NCBI GenBank assembly: GCA_947501005.1
Contig: CANMTU010000002.1
Location: 1-64,000, forward strand
Source: an uncultured Erythrobacter sp.
GTDB taxonomy: Bacteria > Pseudomonadota > Alphaproteobacteria > Sphingomonadales > Sphingomonadaceae
Direction of reading: 5' to 3'
Length of the DNA stretch: 64,000 nt
Both the position numbers and the translations under genes were made by a program. The notes under the pieces are model-generated. The model had not been told where the DNA came from and ran no database searches. It saw only the letters and a list, made by a program, of their open reading frames with translations. Position 1 is the stretch's first letter. Each line of letters begins with the position of its first letter. Positions 9,804-18,473 of the stretch are shown here, in pieces.

Positions 9804-10936
9804 CCGATACTGTCAAATTCCTGCTGGTAGACGATCTGGAGGAGAACCTCCTTGCGCTGGAGGCGCTGCTGGCGCGTGAAGATCTTGAACTGCACAAGGC
9901 TCACAGCGGGGAGGAAGCTCTCGAACTGATGCTGGGCAACGAATATGCGCTTGCCCTGCTCGACGTGCAGATGCCTGGCATGGATGGCTTCGAATTGGCC
10001 GAAATCATGCGCGCAAACGAGCGTTCGCGGCATATTCCAATCATTTTCCTCACCGCAGGCAGCGGGGATGCGGCGCGCAAGTTCCGCGGATACGAGGCAG
10101 GCGCGGTCGACTTCATCCAGAAGCCGATCGAAGCCGACATCCTGCGATCCAAGTCGAGCGTCTTCTTCGATATGTTCATCCAGCGTCAGCAGATTATTTT
10201 GCAGCGGGACGAGTTGGCAAACTTGACCAAAGCGCTGCAAGCCGCCGACCAGCAAAAGAACCGTTTCCTGGGAGTGCTCGCCCACGAACTGCGCAACCCG
10301 CTGGCGGTGCTGGCGGCCGGGCTCAATTTCCTAGAACGTCCGAGAGAGGGTCTGGACCGCGAGACCGTCCACAAATCGATCAGGCAACACCTCGGTCACA
10401 TGACCCGGCTTGTCGACGATCTGCTCGATATAAACCGTATCGAGCACGGCAAGATATCGCTGCGCAAGGAAAAGCTCTTCCTCGGCGACCTCATGCCGCA
10501 AGCACTGGAAATCGCAGGGCCGTCAATCGAGGCGGGAGGTCATGAACTTCTGGTGGATCTTCCCGAAGACCCGATCATGCTCGATGTAGATCCAGCTCGC
10601 TTTATCCAGATTGTTGGCAACATCGTCGGCAACGCGGCTCGGTATACACCCAATGGTGGCCGGATCGCTGTCACTGCTGCGAAGTTGAATGATCGCGCGA
10701 CCCTGACAGTGTCGGATAACGGCGTAGGCATCCCGACCGAACGGCAAACGCTGATTTTCGAAATGTTCGAACAATCGGATAATGGTCTCGGGATCGTTAG
10801 TGATGGACTGGGGATCGGTCTCGCACTGGTGAAACAATTCGTCGAACTGCACGGCGGGGAAATACGCCTTGTCAAGAGCGCTCCGGGAGAAGGCAGCACG
10901 TTTGAGGTATGGCTGCCACTAGCTCAGCTAGAGTGA
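9800..10936 (+). CDS. REC-HisKA-HATPase hybrid sensor/response regulator
   Basis: VDDLEENLLAL...ALLDVQMPGMDGFEL; FLGVLAHELRNPLAVLAAG; 4-nt overlap with cheB. Confidence 0.93.
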   Translation: MTDTVKFLLVDDLEENLLALEALLAREDLELHKAHSGEEALELMLGNEYALALLDVQMPGMDGFELAEIMRANERSRHIPIIFLTAGSGDAARKFRGYEAGAVDFIQKPIEADILRSKSSVFFDMFIQRQQIILQRDELANLTKALQAADQQKNRFLGVLAHELRNPLAVLAAGLNFLERPREGLDRETVHKSIRQHLGHMTRLVDDLLDINRIEHGKISLRKEKLFLGDLMPQALEIAGPSIEAGGHELLVDLPEDPIMLDVDPARFIQIVGNIVGNAARYTPNGGRIAVTAAKLNDRATLTVSDNGVGIPTERQTLIFEMFEQSDNGLGIVSDGLGIGLALVKQFVELHGGEIRLVKSAPGEGSTFEVWLPLAQLE

Positions 10937-11222
10937 ACTCGAATGCAGCCGCTTGCGAGCGATTGAGCTCCTTTCTCCGATCATCCAGGACGAGATGCTC
11001 CCGGAATAAGAGACGCCCGCGGCAGGTATTCTCATGCATCCGGACGAAGCTCTTTGAGCGCTCGGCGCCAAGGGCGCGGACTGAAAGGATCCGCATTGAG
11101 GACGGCAGCTTTCAGGACAAAAAACCAAACCCCCGAATGACCGGAACGAGGGCGCAAAGCTGACGCTACTGGCCGAGAGTTCCGGTCGATCTGAACTCGA
11201 TCGGACATAGGCCGGATCCCTT

Positions 11223-12521
11223 TCAGCCGATGCCCAGGTTCGCCTTCAGGATCGCCGCCATGCCGTGATCTCGGATCGTCGCGGCTCGGGCAAATACGGT
11301 TGGTCCGAGCTCGGCCAGCGCCGCGATCTTGTGCTGCTTGGCGTCGAGATAGTCGGGGTCGTCCTTTGCGATCACCTCGATAGCCGCTTCGATGAGCTCG
11401 CCGGTGCTGTCGTCCTGAATGTCGAGAACGAGATCCGGTCGGATCGGCCCGATCCGCGACGCGAGGTCGAACGGCGGGCGCTTGAAGCCGATCGCGATAT
11501 CGCGGCGGCGCCAGCGATACTGGAGGTCGAGAAGACCGGTCACGGCGTCGCGCTCGGCCTGGTTGTGGACCGCCACGAAGTTCGTGGCGCGCGCGAGTGG
11601 CTGGGCGTAGGCGCGCAACGCAGCATAGCCGTCGCGTGGATTGTGTTCGCCGACCACGACAAGGACAAGATATGGGGGGCCGGCGAGCGCGCCCGTATAT
11701 TGGACTTGGGTCTTGATCTCCAGCTCGTGACCCTGGGCTAGCGTGATCGTCGTTCCCGAAATATCGAGCGCGTAGAGGGCGAGAAAGGCTTGCGGAGCGA
11801 GCCCGGTCGGCCAGGTCTGCGCCGCCTTGCGCAGTCGCGCGAACACGACATTGCGCTGGTAGGGCTCGATGTGGGTGTAGAAGTGCTTGGAGAGCGGAAT
11901 GCCCGGGGCAACGAACAGGCGTTCGGCGGCGCTGCGCAGGCGCGCAAACTCCTTTGCCATCGAGCTGTCGCGGCCGCTGTCCGCCGGGAGCGGCTCGACC
12001 ACGTTCACCGCCGACATTTCCATCAGCAGCCAGAGCAGGCGTGCGAGTCGCGGTATCGTAACGCCGCGGGTCCGGTCGTCGGGTTCGCTCTCGTCGGGCA
12101 TGCCGGCGAGCTTCTCCGGAGCAAGCCCGTGGGCCGTGAACAGCCCGTGCGGTTCGTCGGTCGTCGGCGGGACGGCGCTGCGCTTCTCGCGGAAGCGCTG
12201 GGGCGCCTGCTCGCGGAAAAATGGGCAGTCGTTCTCGTGTTCGGGGCGCTTCTGGCGTTCGCTGGTGAGGCGTCGCAGATAGTAGGTTTCGGCTTCCGAG
12301 AGATAGGCTGGCGACATGAGCGGTGGGGGCGTGTCCGCGCCGAGGCAATCGCACGCGATCCATTGCCCATGCGTCCGTGCCTTGACGACCATGGTGACGC
12401 TGGCGCGGTGGTCGGCATCGGTGCCCTCCCCTTCGTACCAGCGCACGAGCGCGTCGCGGACCACTTGAGGGACGTCCGAACGGAGAGACAGGCCTCTCGA
12501 CTGGCGAGGCACCAACCACAT
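11223..12521 (-). CDS. conserved hypothetical protein of plasmid-module type
   Basis: 432-aa ORF running with the following minus-strand module; no confident family. Confidence 0.7.
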   Translation of the reverse strand: MWLVPRQSRGLSLRSDVPQVVRDALVRWYEGEGTDADHRASVTMVVKARTHGQWIACDCLGADTPPPLMSPAYLSEAETYYLRRLTSERQKRPEHENDCPFFREQAPQRFREKRSAVPPTTDEPHGLFTAHGLAPEKLAGMPDESEPDDRTRGVTIPRLARLLWLLMEMSAVNVVEPLPADSGRDSSMAKEFARLRSAAERLFVAPGIPLSKHFYTHIEPYQRNVVFARLRKAAQTWPTGLAPQAFLALYALDISGTTITLAQGHELEIKTQVQYTGALAGPPYLVLVVVGEHNPRDGYAALRAYAQPLARATNFVAVHNQAERDAVTGLLDLQYRWRRRDIAIGFKRPPFDLASRIGPIRPDLVLDIQDDSTGELIEAAIEVIAKDDPDYLDAKQHKIAALAELGPTVFARAATIRDHGMAAILKANLGIG

Positions 12522-12595
12522 GCCTTGTTCCTAGCCGAAACCGCGTTGACGGTCTAGTCTGTTCACTCTACGTTCACAGTAAGGAGACCTGTGAC

Positions 12596-13081
12596 ATGAA
12601 GCGATCTGCGTATCTCAACCGGTTCGATCTCGACATCACACTGCGCGATGCGAGCGTTGATCCTGCCAATCGGCCGACCCAGCGCATGCTCGCGGCGGCT
12701 GCGATAGGAATGGACGTCGAGGACGCGTATTTCGCGGCCGTGGAGCTGCGCGAGGCGGTCGAGTGGGTCCACGAGGGTGTCTCGGGCGGTAAACGCAAGC
12801 TGTCGACGATCCTGGGCAACAGCTGTGACGACTACCAGCGGTGCCTCTACTACATTCTCGCGGGCCGCGGTGTCGTGCAGATGCTGGACGATCTCATGTG
12901 GCTTGAGGAGCTGCTCGAGGCCCGCGGGCGTGTTGCGGGTAAGCTGCCTAGGCGTGGGGTCACGACGATGCCGCTGGTGAATCCCTACGTCGCGGCGGAG
13001 CCCGATGGGCCAGTGGTCCGCCCTCTCGACGATTTCGTGCAGGGCGCGTCCTGGTCGGCAGATCCGGCGCTCACCGAATGA
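12596..13081 (+). CDS. hypothetical protein
   Basis: 161-aa ORF, AAGGAG-like RBS upstream (agtaaggagacctgtgacATG). Confidence 0.65.
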   Translation: MKRSAYLNRFDLDITLRDASVDPANRPTQRMLAAAAIGMDVEDAYFAAVELREAVEWVHEGVSGGKRKLSTILGNSCDDYQRCLYYILAGRGVVQMLDDLMWLEELLEARGRVAGKLPRRGVTTMPLVNPYVAAEPDGPVVRPLDDFVQGASWSADPALTE

Positions 13082-13511
13082 GATCGGGCGACGCCGTGAT
13101 GGCGTCGGGGCAGGTGCGCATGATGGCCGAGAGATCGTCCCAATCGGAACGATAAAGCGCCTGCCCTGCGCTCAGCTGGTGACAGGAAAGGTCCGTGCCA
13201 TCGGCTGAAACCATCGCGAGCGTGCGCCCGTAGCGATCCTTTCCGAAGCGACGGATGGCGAGGCGTCCCGTCATGGCGGAGCTGAGACTGTCTGCGCTTG
13301 TGGACGGATCTCCGGGCGCACAGGCGCGCCCAGGTCGGCAGTGTCCGGGAAGCTCGGGTGCGTCGATGCCGAGAAGCCGTATGCGCTCCTCGCCGCAGCG
13401 GATCGTGTCACCGTCGGAGACGCTGCAGTCGGCCAGCGCTTCTTCCGGCGGGAGCGGCGGCGGTGCGCATGCAGCCAATGTGATAACAAGTGAGAGTGTG
13501 CACACGTTCAC
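13071..13511 (-). CDS. SNase-like (thermonuclease) lipoprotein
   Basis: GTG start; VNVCTLSLVITLAACAPPPLPP lipobox-like leader; DGDTIRCGEERIRLLGIDAPEL and KDRYGRTLAMV motifs. Confidence 0.82.
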   Translation of the reverse strand: MNVCTLSLVITLAACAPPPLPPEEALADCSVSDGDTIRCGEERIRLLGIDAPELPGHCRPGRACAPGDPSTSADSLSSAMTGRLAIRRFGKDRYGRTLAMVSADGTDLSCHQLSAGQALYRSDWDDLSAIMRTCPDAITASPDLIR

Positions 13512-13738
13512 GAGCGAACCTCGACCACCACCCTGCCCTCCGCACCGTCGCACTTGCCGACGCGAAAGGGTTGAAGCGGATTGCCGGTGTGAATAACCGC
13601 CATTGGGCGGCCGAGTTGGTCCATCAGCCGTCCTGCGAGCCGCTGCGCATGCGTACGGCTGCACAGGTCATACCGCTTCGGGCTGAGGTTGGCGGGCTCC
13701 GCGAGGGGGTCGGTCATGGTCGGGTCTTTCTTGTTCAT
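13508..13738 (-). CDS. small hypothetical protein
   Basis: 76-aa ORF overlapping the SNase-like gene start by 4 nt. Confidence 0.6.
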   Translation of the reverse strand: MNKKDPTMTDPLAEPANLSPKRYDLCSRTHAQRLAGRLMDQLGRPMAVIHTGNPLQPFRVGKCDGAEGRVVVEVRS

Positions 13739-13764
13739 GGTCTGCCACGTTGTGTTTAGGCGCG

Positions 13765-14427
13765 CTAGAACTGCGTGGCGTGAACCTTGGTCTGGGGCAC
13801 GATCGAGAACCTCATCTTGGCAAGGTTGCTCACTCGGTATCGCGCGGGCCCGCTATCGGTCAGCGCGAGAGCGGTGCGGCGGCCTTGTTTGCGGATGACG
13901 AAGTCCGTCCCTTCATGCCCGTCGACGAACCTGATCGGTGAGGCGAAGCGGATTCGCATTCCGTCCTCGAGCTTGCGTGTCGCACGGGCCAGATTGCGGA
14001 TGCAGCGCCTGCGCCAATTGAGTGCGGCAGGGACGTCGGTCTCTCCGAGCAGCGCGAGGATCCGCTCGGGACAATCGTCCTCGTAAGGACCGACGGTTTC
14101 GTCCATATCCTTGAAGGCGAAGACGTAGCCATCCTTCGCGCGCGGGGTCCAGCGGACGAGGCAGACGACGGCGAAAGCCGTGCCCGCGATACCGTCGGTT
14201 ATCGGCACAACCGCCGCATAATACACCTTGTTGTGCAGGCAGGACGATGCCAGCACCCGCAAGCCCCGCCGTTGGTGGCCATCGGGCAGCGTGGGTGCTG
14301 TTTTCAACGTGTCAACACGTTCACCTGTTGGACCATAAACGTGTTCGTAGGTGAATTGGTGGTCGAGATACGCCTTCGGTGTCGAGTGCGGGTACATGCT
14401 CGACAGCGGCATGGAGAGCCATCCCAT
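13765..14427 (-). CDS. hypothetical protein (DUF6927-like)
   Basis: 220-aa ORF; MGWLSMPLSSMYPHSTPKAYLDHQFTYE N-terminus. Confidence 0.7.
   Translation of the reverse strand: MGWLSMPLSSMYPHSTPKAYLDHQFTYEHVYGPTGERVDTLKTAPTLPDGHQRRGLRVLASSCLHNKVYYAAVVPITDGIAGTAFAVVCLVRWTPRAKDGYVFAFKDMDETVGPYEDDCPERILALLGETDVPAALNWRRRCIRNLARATRKLEDGMRIRFASPIRFVDGHEGTDFVIRKQGRRTALALTDSGPARYRVSNLAKMRFSIVPQTKVHATQF
14306..14321. repeat. dispersed palindrome, copy a: AACGTGTCAACACGTT
   Basis: member of VACGTGTNNACACGTB family. Confidence 0.7.
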
Positions 14428-14442
14428 GATGGAATCCTTTCT

Positions 14443-15108
14443 TCAGAGTGCGGTCGTTTGGGCGGGCGCCGCGAGATGCAGCTCGCGGCAAAGGGTGCGG
14501 GCGAACTTGGCGATATCGCCGAGGATGCCGATCTCCACGCGTGTGGGCGAGCCGGTCCATCCTCCCTGGCGTTGTTCGGCGCGCATGTAGGTGACCTCGC
14601 GGCCGGGCATCATCCGGTCGGGATCGAGTTGCAGTCGGAAGCGGTCGGTGGCCAGCTCGAAGCGCGGAACGACCGCCGATCCCCCTGCAAGGCTGCGCAG
14701 ATCGTAGGTGTCGCCGTAGAACCCGAGTTCATGCGCCAAGGCTCGTAGCCGCGTTCGGGCGGCGTCCTTGTAGACGCGGATGAGATGCGGATCGTATCCG
14801 ACGCCGCGGCGCACCAGCGGCACGAGAACATCAGTCGAGCGCAATTGTCTGATCCGCTCCGTGCAGGCCGCGCGAAGGACCGCGTCCTCGAGATGCCTGG
14901 CCTCGGGGTCGCCGCCGGCGGCGATTCGCCCCATGTGCCGGGCTAGAAGCAGGACGGCGGGATCGGTTTCGGGGTCGAGGCCGGCGAGACGAGCGTCGTC
15001 CATCGCCTCGTTGACGGCGCGCGCGCATGTGGTGACGACACGCAGTGCGTCCGGCTGCAGCGCCCGTTCGAAGCGGAACGCGAGATCGTAAGCGGGGATT
15101 GGAGGCAT
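14443..15108 (-). CDS. hypothetical protein
   Basis: MPPIPAYDLAFRFERALQPD... ORF in the minus-strand module. Confidence 0.65.
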   Translation of the reverse strand: MPPIPAYDLAFRFERALQPDALRVVTTCARAVNEAMDDARLAGLDPETDPAVLLLARHMGRIAAGGDPEARHLEDAVLRAACTERIRQLRSTDVLVPLVRRGVGYDPHLIRVYKDAARTRLRALAHELGFYGDTYDLRSLAGGSAVVPRFELATDRFRLQLDPDRMMPGREVTYMRAEQRQGGWTGSPTRVEIGILGDIAKFARTLCRELHLAAPAQTTAL

Positions 15109-15173
15109 GGCGTATCTCCCTTGGAAAGCCGCCCCTCCCCCTCCCCCCCTTCCCTCTTGCGCCGGTCGTGCCG

Positions 15174-16169
15174 TCACGCGGTCAGGTCGACGGTCTCGCG
15201 CTCACCGCCGGTTCCGATTGCGTCGTCGCCTGCGTCGGACTCGGCGTCGAACCTGTCCACGTGTTCACACGTGGGCGTGCCGAAACTCTTAAGATAACCG
15301 AACGCCTGTTCCGCCTTGGAGGCGGCGTGGATGATCGCGCTCGTGTCACCCTTCAGGATCTTCAGCCAGTGGTCGATATAACTGGCGTGGTTGTCGTGCA
15401 GCTCGGCGGGTAGATCCAGGTCGGCGCAAACGAGGCATTGGCCGATTGAGGCCACGAGTTCCTCGAAAGCGTAGGCGGCATCACCGAAGCGCTTGCCGAA
15501 TTTGCGCTCGAGTCGCCCTGCCCCGCCTGACCAGTGAATCGACTCGTGCGCGCGGGTGCTTGCGTAAAGGTCGTCCGAATAAAACGCGCCGCGCTCGGGC
15601 ATCTGGATGTAATCGCCGACAGGTGAGAAATAGGCGGCGTTGCCACCGTGCCGAACCTCGACCGGAAGGTTGGTGAAGAAGCCGTCGATCGCTGCGCGGT
15701 GTTGTGATTCCTGCCGGGGCTCCGGCGGAACGAGCTCCGGGTAGTAATGCATCGGCAAACCGTCGATCTGGTCGGCGTTGAAGACGTTGTAGGCTTTCAG
15801 GAAGCGGATGCTGCGGTTGTGCTCCTCGCCGGTGACCTTGTTGGTGTCGGTCTTGCTAATCTGCGAGTAGTAGACGCTGAGCGAGGAAGTTTCGCCCTTG
15901 CGGACCTGCGCGCCAATGGCCTGTGCCTGGCGATACGTCATCCAGTACCGGCTATTGAAGCCGCACGCATCGGCCATGGCCCAAAGGAACAGGGTGTTGA
16001 TCCCGGTATAGGGGGTGCCGCAGTGACGCAGCGGGCGCCCGCCACCCCCAGAACGGTCCCACGGTCGTGCCCAGGGCAGAACGCCGGTTTCGAGTTTGGA
16101 AAGAATGAGGGCGCTGATCTCGTTGGCGATGTCGCGGCGCGGGCGAGGGGCGCGGGAAGGCTTGCGCAT
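15174..16169 (-). CDS. ardC: ArdC-like antirestriction / ssDNA-binding plus metallopeptidase-like protein (DUF1738 type)
   Basis: NTLFLWAMADACGFNSRYWMTYRQAQAIGAQVRKGE and RAHESIHWSG metallopeptidase-like motif. Confidence 0.88.
   Translation of the reverse strand: MRKPSRAPRPRRDIANEISALILSKLETGVLPWARPWDRSGGGGRPLRHCGTPYTGINTLFLWAMADACGFNSRYWMTYRQAQAIGAQVRKGETSSLSVYYSQISKTDTNKVTGEEHNRSIRFLKAYNVFNADQIDGLPMHYYPELVPPEPRQESQHRAAIDGFFTNLPVEVRHGGNAAYFSPVGDYIQMPERGAFYSDDLYASTRAHESIHWSGGAGRLERKFGKRFGDAAYAFEELVASIGQCLVCADLDLPAELHDNHASYIDHWLKILKGDTSAIIHAASKAEQAFGYLKSFGTPTCEHVDRFDAESDAGDDAIGTGGERETVDLTA
15258..15273. repeat. dispersed palindrome, copy b: CACGTGTTCACACGTG
   Basis: member of VACGTGTNNACACGTB family. 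Confidence 0.8.
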
Positions 16170-16200
16170 GATGGAACCTTTCGGCTGAATGCAACATGCA

Positions 16201-16216
16201 CACGTGTGAACACGTG
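16201..16216. repeat. dispersed palindrome, copy c: CACGTGTGAACACGTG
   Basis: intergenic, 32 bp upstream of the ardC-like start. Confidence 0.8.
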
Positions 16217-16316
16217 AGCGTGTTGAATGATGGCAAGAAGAATGCGGCAGCCGATCGCAACCGGCTGCCGCGAGTGTCGCCCAGGAGACAGGCGCCAAAG
16301 AAGACTGGGCGGGCCG

Positions 16317-18398
16317 CTATTCGGCGGGTTCGAGGACGTCTTCGGGATGCTCGACGTCGAAGTCGTTGCCGTCGTCACCGAAGCCGTCGGCAGGATCGTC
16401 GTCGGGATCGACACCCTCGTCGTCCTTGTGGACACCCGTTTCGTCGTCATCCTCGTCGTCGAGCGAGTCTTCGAGGGCGGGGCGTTCGACGTCGAAGCGC
16501 ATCGCGTCGGGCACCCATGCAAGGGCAGCTTCCTTGGTGTCGGTTTCGGTGATTGCCTCTCCAGCGAAGAGCTTTTCGCAGGCCGAGGATACGTCCCCCT
16601 TCTTCGAAGCGCTGTAGCGCGCCGCGAGCGTCGTGCCGCCGATCTCGGTGAGCAGCGCGAGCAGGGTGCCCTTGGCGACGCGGTCGAAGAAGTTCGCCGA
16701 AGTCGGCCGCCACCATTGCGCGACGTCGATTTCGAGGATCGACGCGAGCCGCGCGTGCAGCGGGTTGGTCGTCGCCGAATACTCGGGCTTGGCCTCGAGC
16801 GAGCCCGCCACCATCAGCGCGAGCCAGGCCGCCTTGGCCTCGTCGTCGAGGGTGCGGAACGCCTCGAAACGCGCGGTCACGTCACCGGCCTCGGTCCAGC
16901 TCGCATCGAGCGCTTCGCGTGCCTGTTCGATCGCGATGCGGGCCTGGGTGGGCTCCATCTCGCTGCCGAGTGCCGGATCCTGTGGGCGCGATGCCTTCAT
17001 CGTCGTGCCGTAGCGATCGTAGCCGCGGTTCCCGTCGATCATTGCGAACAGAGCGTAATCGAGGGCGAGGGCGGGGTTTGCGAGGATCGAGGCGGCGAGG
17101 ATATCACGGCGCTGCATCGCCAGTTCGTCCGAGAGGCGCGCGCTCAACGGCTTGCCGCCGGGAGCGGTCGTCTCGGGTGCCGACAGTGCGCCGTTGCTCT
17201 TGATCGCGCCTCCGGTCGAGCCCTGATCGTCGTCCTCGCGGCGGATCGGCGTCTCGCTGAAGTAGCTGGTTTCCAGCTTCATCGAGCCGTCGGGTGCGAG
17301 GATGAGGAAGGTGCCGACCTGTGCCTTCAACTCGTCGGGCAGGATCGTTGGCCGATCGTTGAGCTCGTCGTACTCGGCGTCGAGCGTGCGGTACTCGTCC
17401 TCAAGGGTGGCGGCCGCCTCGTCCTCGACCTGGCCGCTGTCGATCTGCCCGGCGATCTCGTCCATGCGCTCAGCGATGGTGTCGATCCGCTGCTGCTCTT
17501 CGTCGGTAAACGAGACAGTGGGGAGACTGACCCGGTGAAGATCGGCGGTCGCGTTGTAGATATGCGAGCTGGCGATCGGACGGATCCAGGCAAGCCCGGT
17601 TTCCTCGCCGAGGCGCTGGGCTTCGGCTTCCATCAGCTTGCCGGCGAGCTCGCGCGCGATTTCGGGGTCCGTCCAACGGTCACCGTCCTCGCTGAACAGC
17701 TCGCGCTCGACGCTGCCGCCGGCGGCGACATAGGCGTCTTCGCCCACGAGGATTGCGATCGGATCGCTCGCCTTCAGCGCGTCGCCGGCGATCGACCGTC
17801 GAATTTGGTCGGGCGTGGTGTAGCTGTAATGGCCGTACTGTTCGAAGATCCGCACCTGTTTGGTGTGATCGTCGGTCGATGCGTAGGCCTTCGCCATGTC
17901 GAGGGTCATGTCGCCCTTGGCGAGGGCCTCGAACACGGGGTCTGCGAGCCCGGCGAGGCGCAGGCGTCCTTCAATGAACCGCCGGGTCTGCCCAAACCGC
18001 TTGGCCACCGCGTCGATGTCTCCGTCGACTCCCAGGAAGTGCTGGAAGGCCCGGCATTCCTCGGCGGGCGTGAGCTTGAGTTGGTGGAAGTTGGCGGCAA
18101 GCGAGGTCTCGCTCAGTTCGGCGTCCTCGGCCTTCACGACGAGGACCGGAACCTCGAAGGTCGCGGCGTCGATCGTTCCTTGTTCGGCGAGCAGGTTCAG
18201 CGCACGAAGCCGCCGTCCGCCGTCGAACACCTCGAAGCTGCCGCGCGGCTTCTTCACTGGCGTGGCGAGCAGGTTCTGCAGAACGCCGCGCGCCGCGATG
18301 TCGGCCGCCATGGAGGGAATGTTGAGCTTATCGTCCGACACGGTGCGGACGTTGATGGGCGAAAGCCGGAGCTTCGCCAGCGGGATCATCTGGTTCAT
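16317..18398 (-). CDS. ParB/RepB/Spo0J-like nuclease-domain protein with long acidic C-terminal tail
   Basis: MNQMIPLAKLRLSPINVR...DIAARGVLQNLLATP...VFDGGRRLRALNLLAEQG; acidic tail DSLDDEDDDETGVHKDDEGVDPDDD. Confidence 0.85.
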   Translation of the reverse strand: MNQMIPLAKLRLSPINVRTVSDDKLNIPSMAADIAARGVLQNLLATPVKKPRGSFEVFDGGRRLRALNLLAEQGTIDAATFEVPVLVVKAEDAELSETSLAANFHQLKLTPAEECRAFQHFLGVDGDIDAVAKRFGQTRRFIEGRLRLAGLADPVFEALAKGDMTLDMAKAYASTDDHTKQVRIFEQYGHYSYTTPDQIRRSIAGDALKASDPIAILVGEDAYVAAGGSVERELFSEDGDRWTDPEIARELAGKLMEAEAQRLGEETGLAWIRPIASSHIYNATADLHRVSLPTVSFTDEEQQRIDTIAERMDEIAGQIDSGQVEDEAAATLEDEYRTLDAEYDELNDRPTILPDELKAQVGTFLILAPDGSMKLETSYFSETPIRREDDDQGSTGGAIKSNGALSAPETTAPGGKPLSARLSDELAMQRRDILAASILANPALALDYALFAMIDGNRGYDRYGTTMKASRPQDPALGSEMEPTQARIAIEQAREALDASWTEAGDVTARFEAFRTLDDEAKAAWLALMVAGSLEAKPEYSATTNPLHARLASILEIDVAQWWRPTSANFFDRVAKGTLLALLTEIGGTTLAARYSASKKGDVSSACEKLFAGEAITETDTKEAALAWVPDAMRFDVERPALEDSLDDEDDDETGVHKDDEGVDPDDDPADGFGDDGNDFDVEHPEDVLEPAE

Positions 18399-18473
18399 GA
18401 CAACGTCTCCTGGTAGGAATGGACCGGCGAAATCCTCGCCGGACACCTTCTCCGGTCCTCCTTCCCTTTCTCT

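Noticed and set aside
11032-12519. 495-aa Arg-rich minus-strand ORF
   Set aside because: Alternative frame of the 11223-12521 gene; Arg/Pro-rich composition indicates the wrong frame.
13488-13516. gagtgtgcacacgttcac near the SNase-like start as another palindrome copy
   Set aside because: Right arm fits (ACACGTT) but the left arm has at least two mismatches; too weak to list as a member.
16227-18416. 729-aa plus-strand ORF opposite the ParB-like gene
   Set aside because: Antisense artefact of high-GC coding; the sense strand has a recognisable ParB-like domain.
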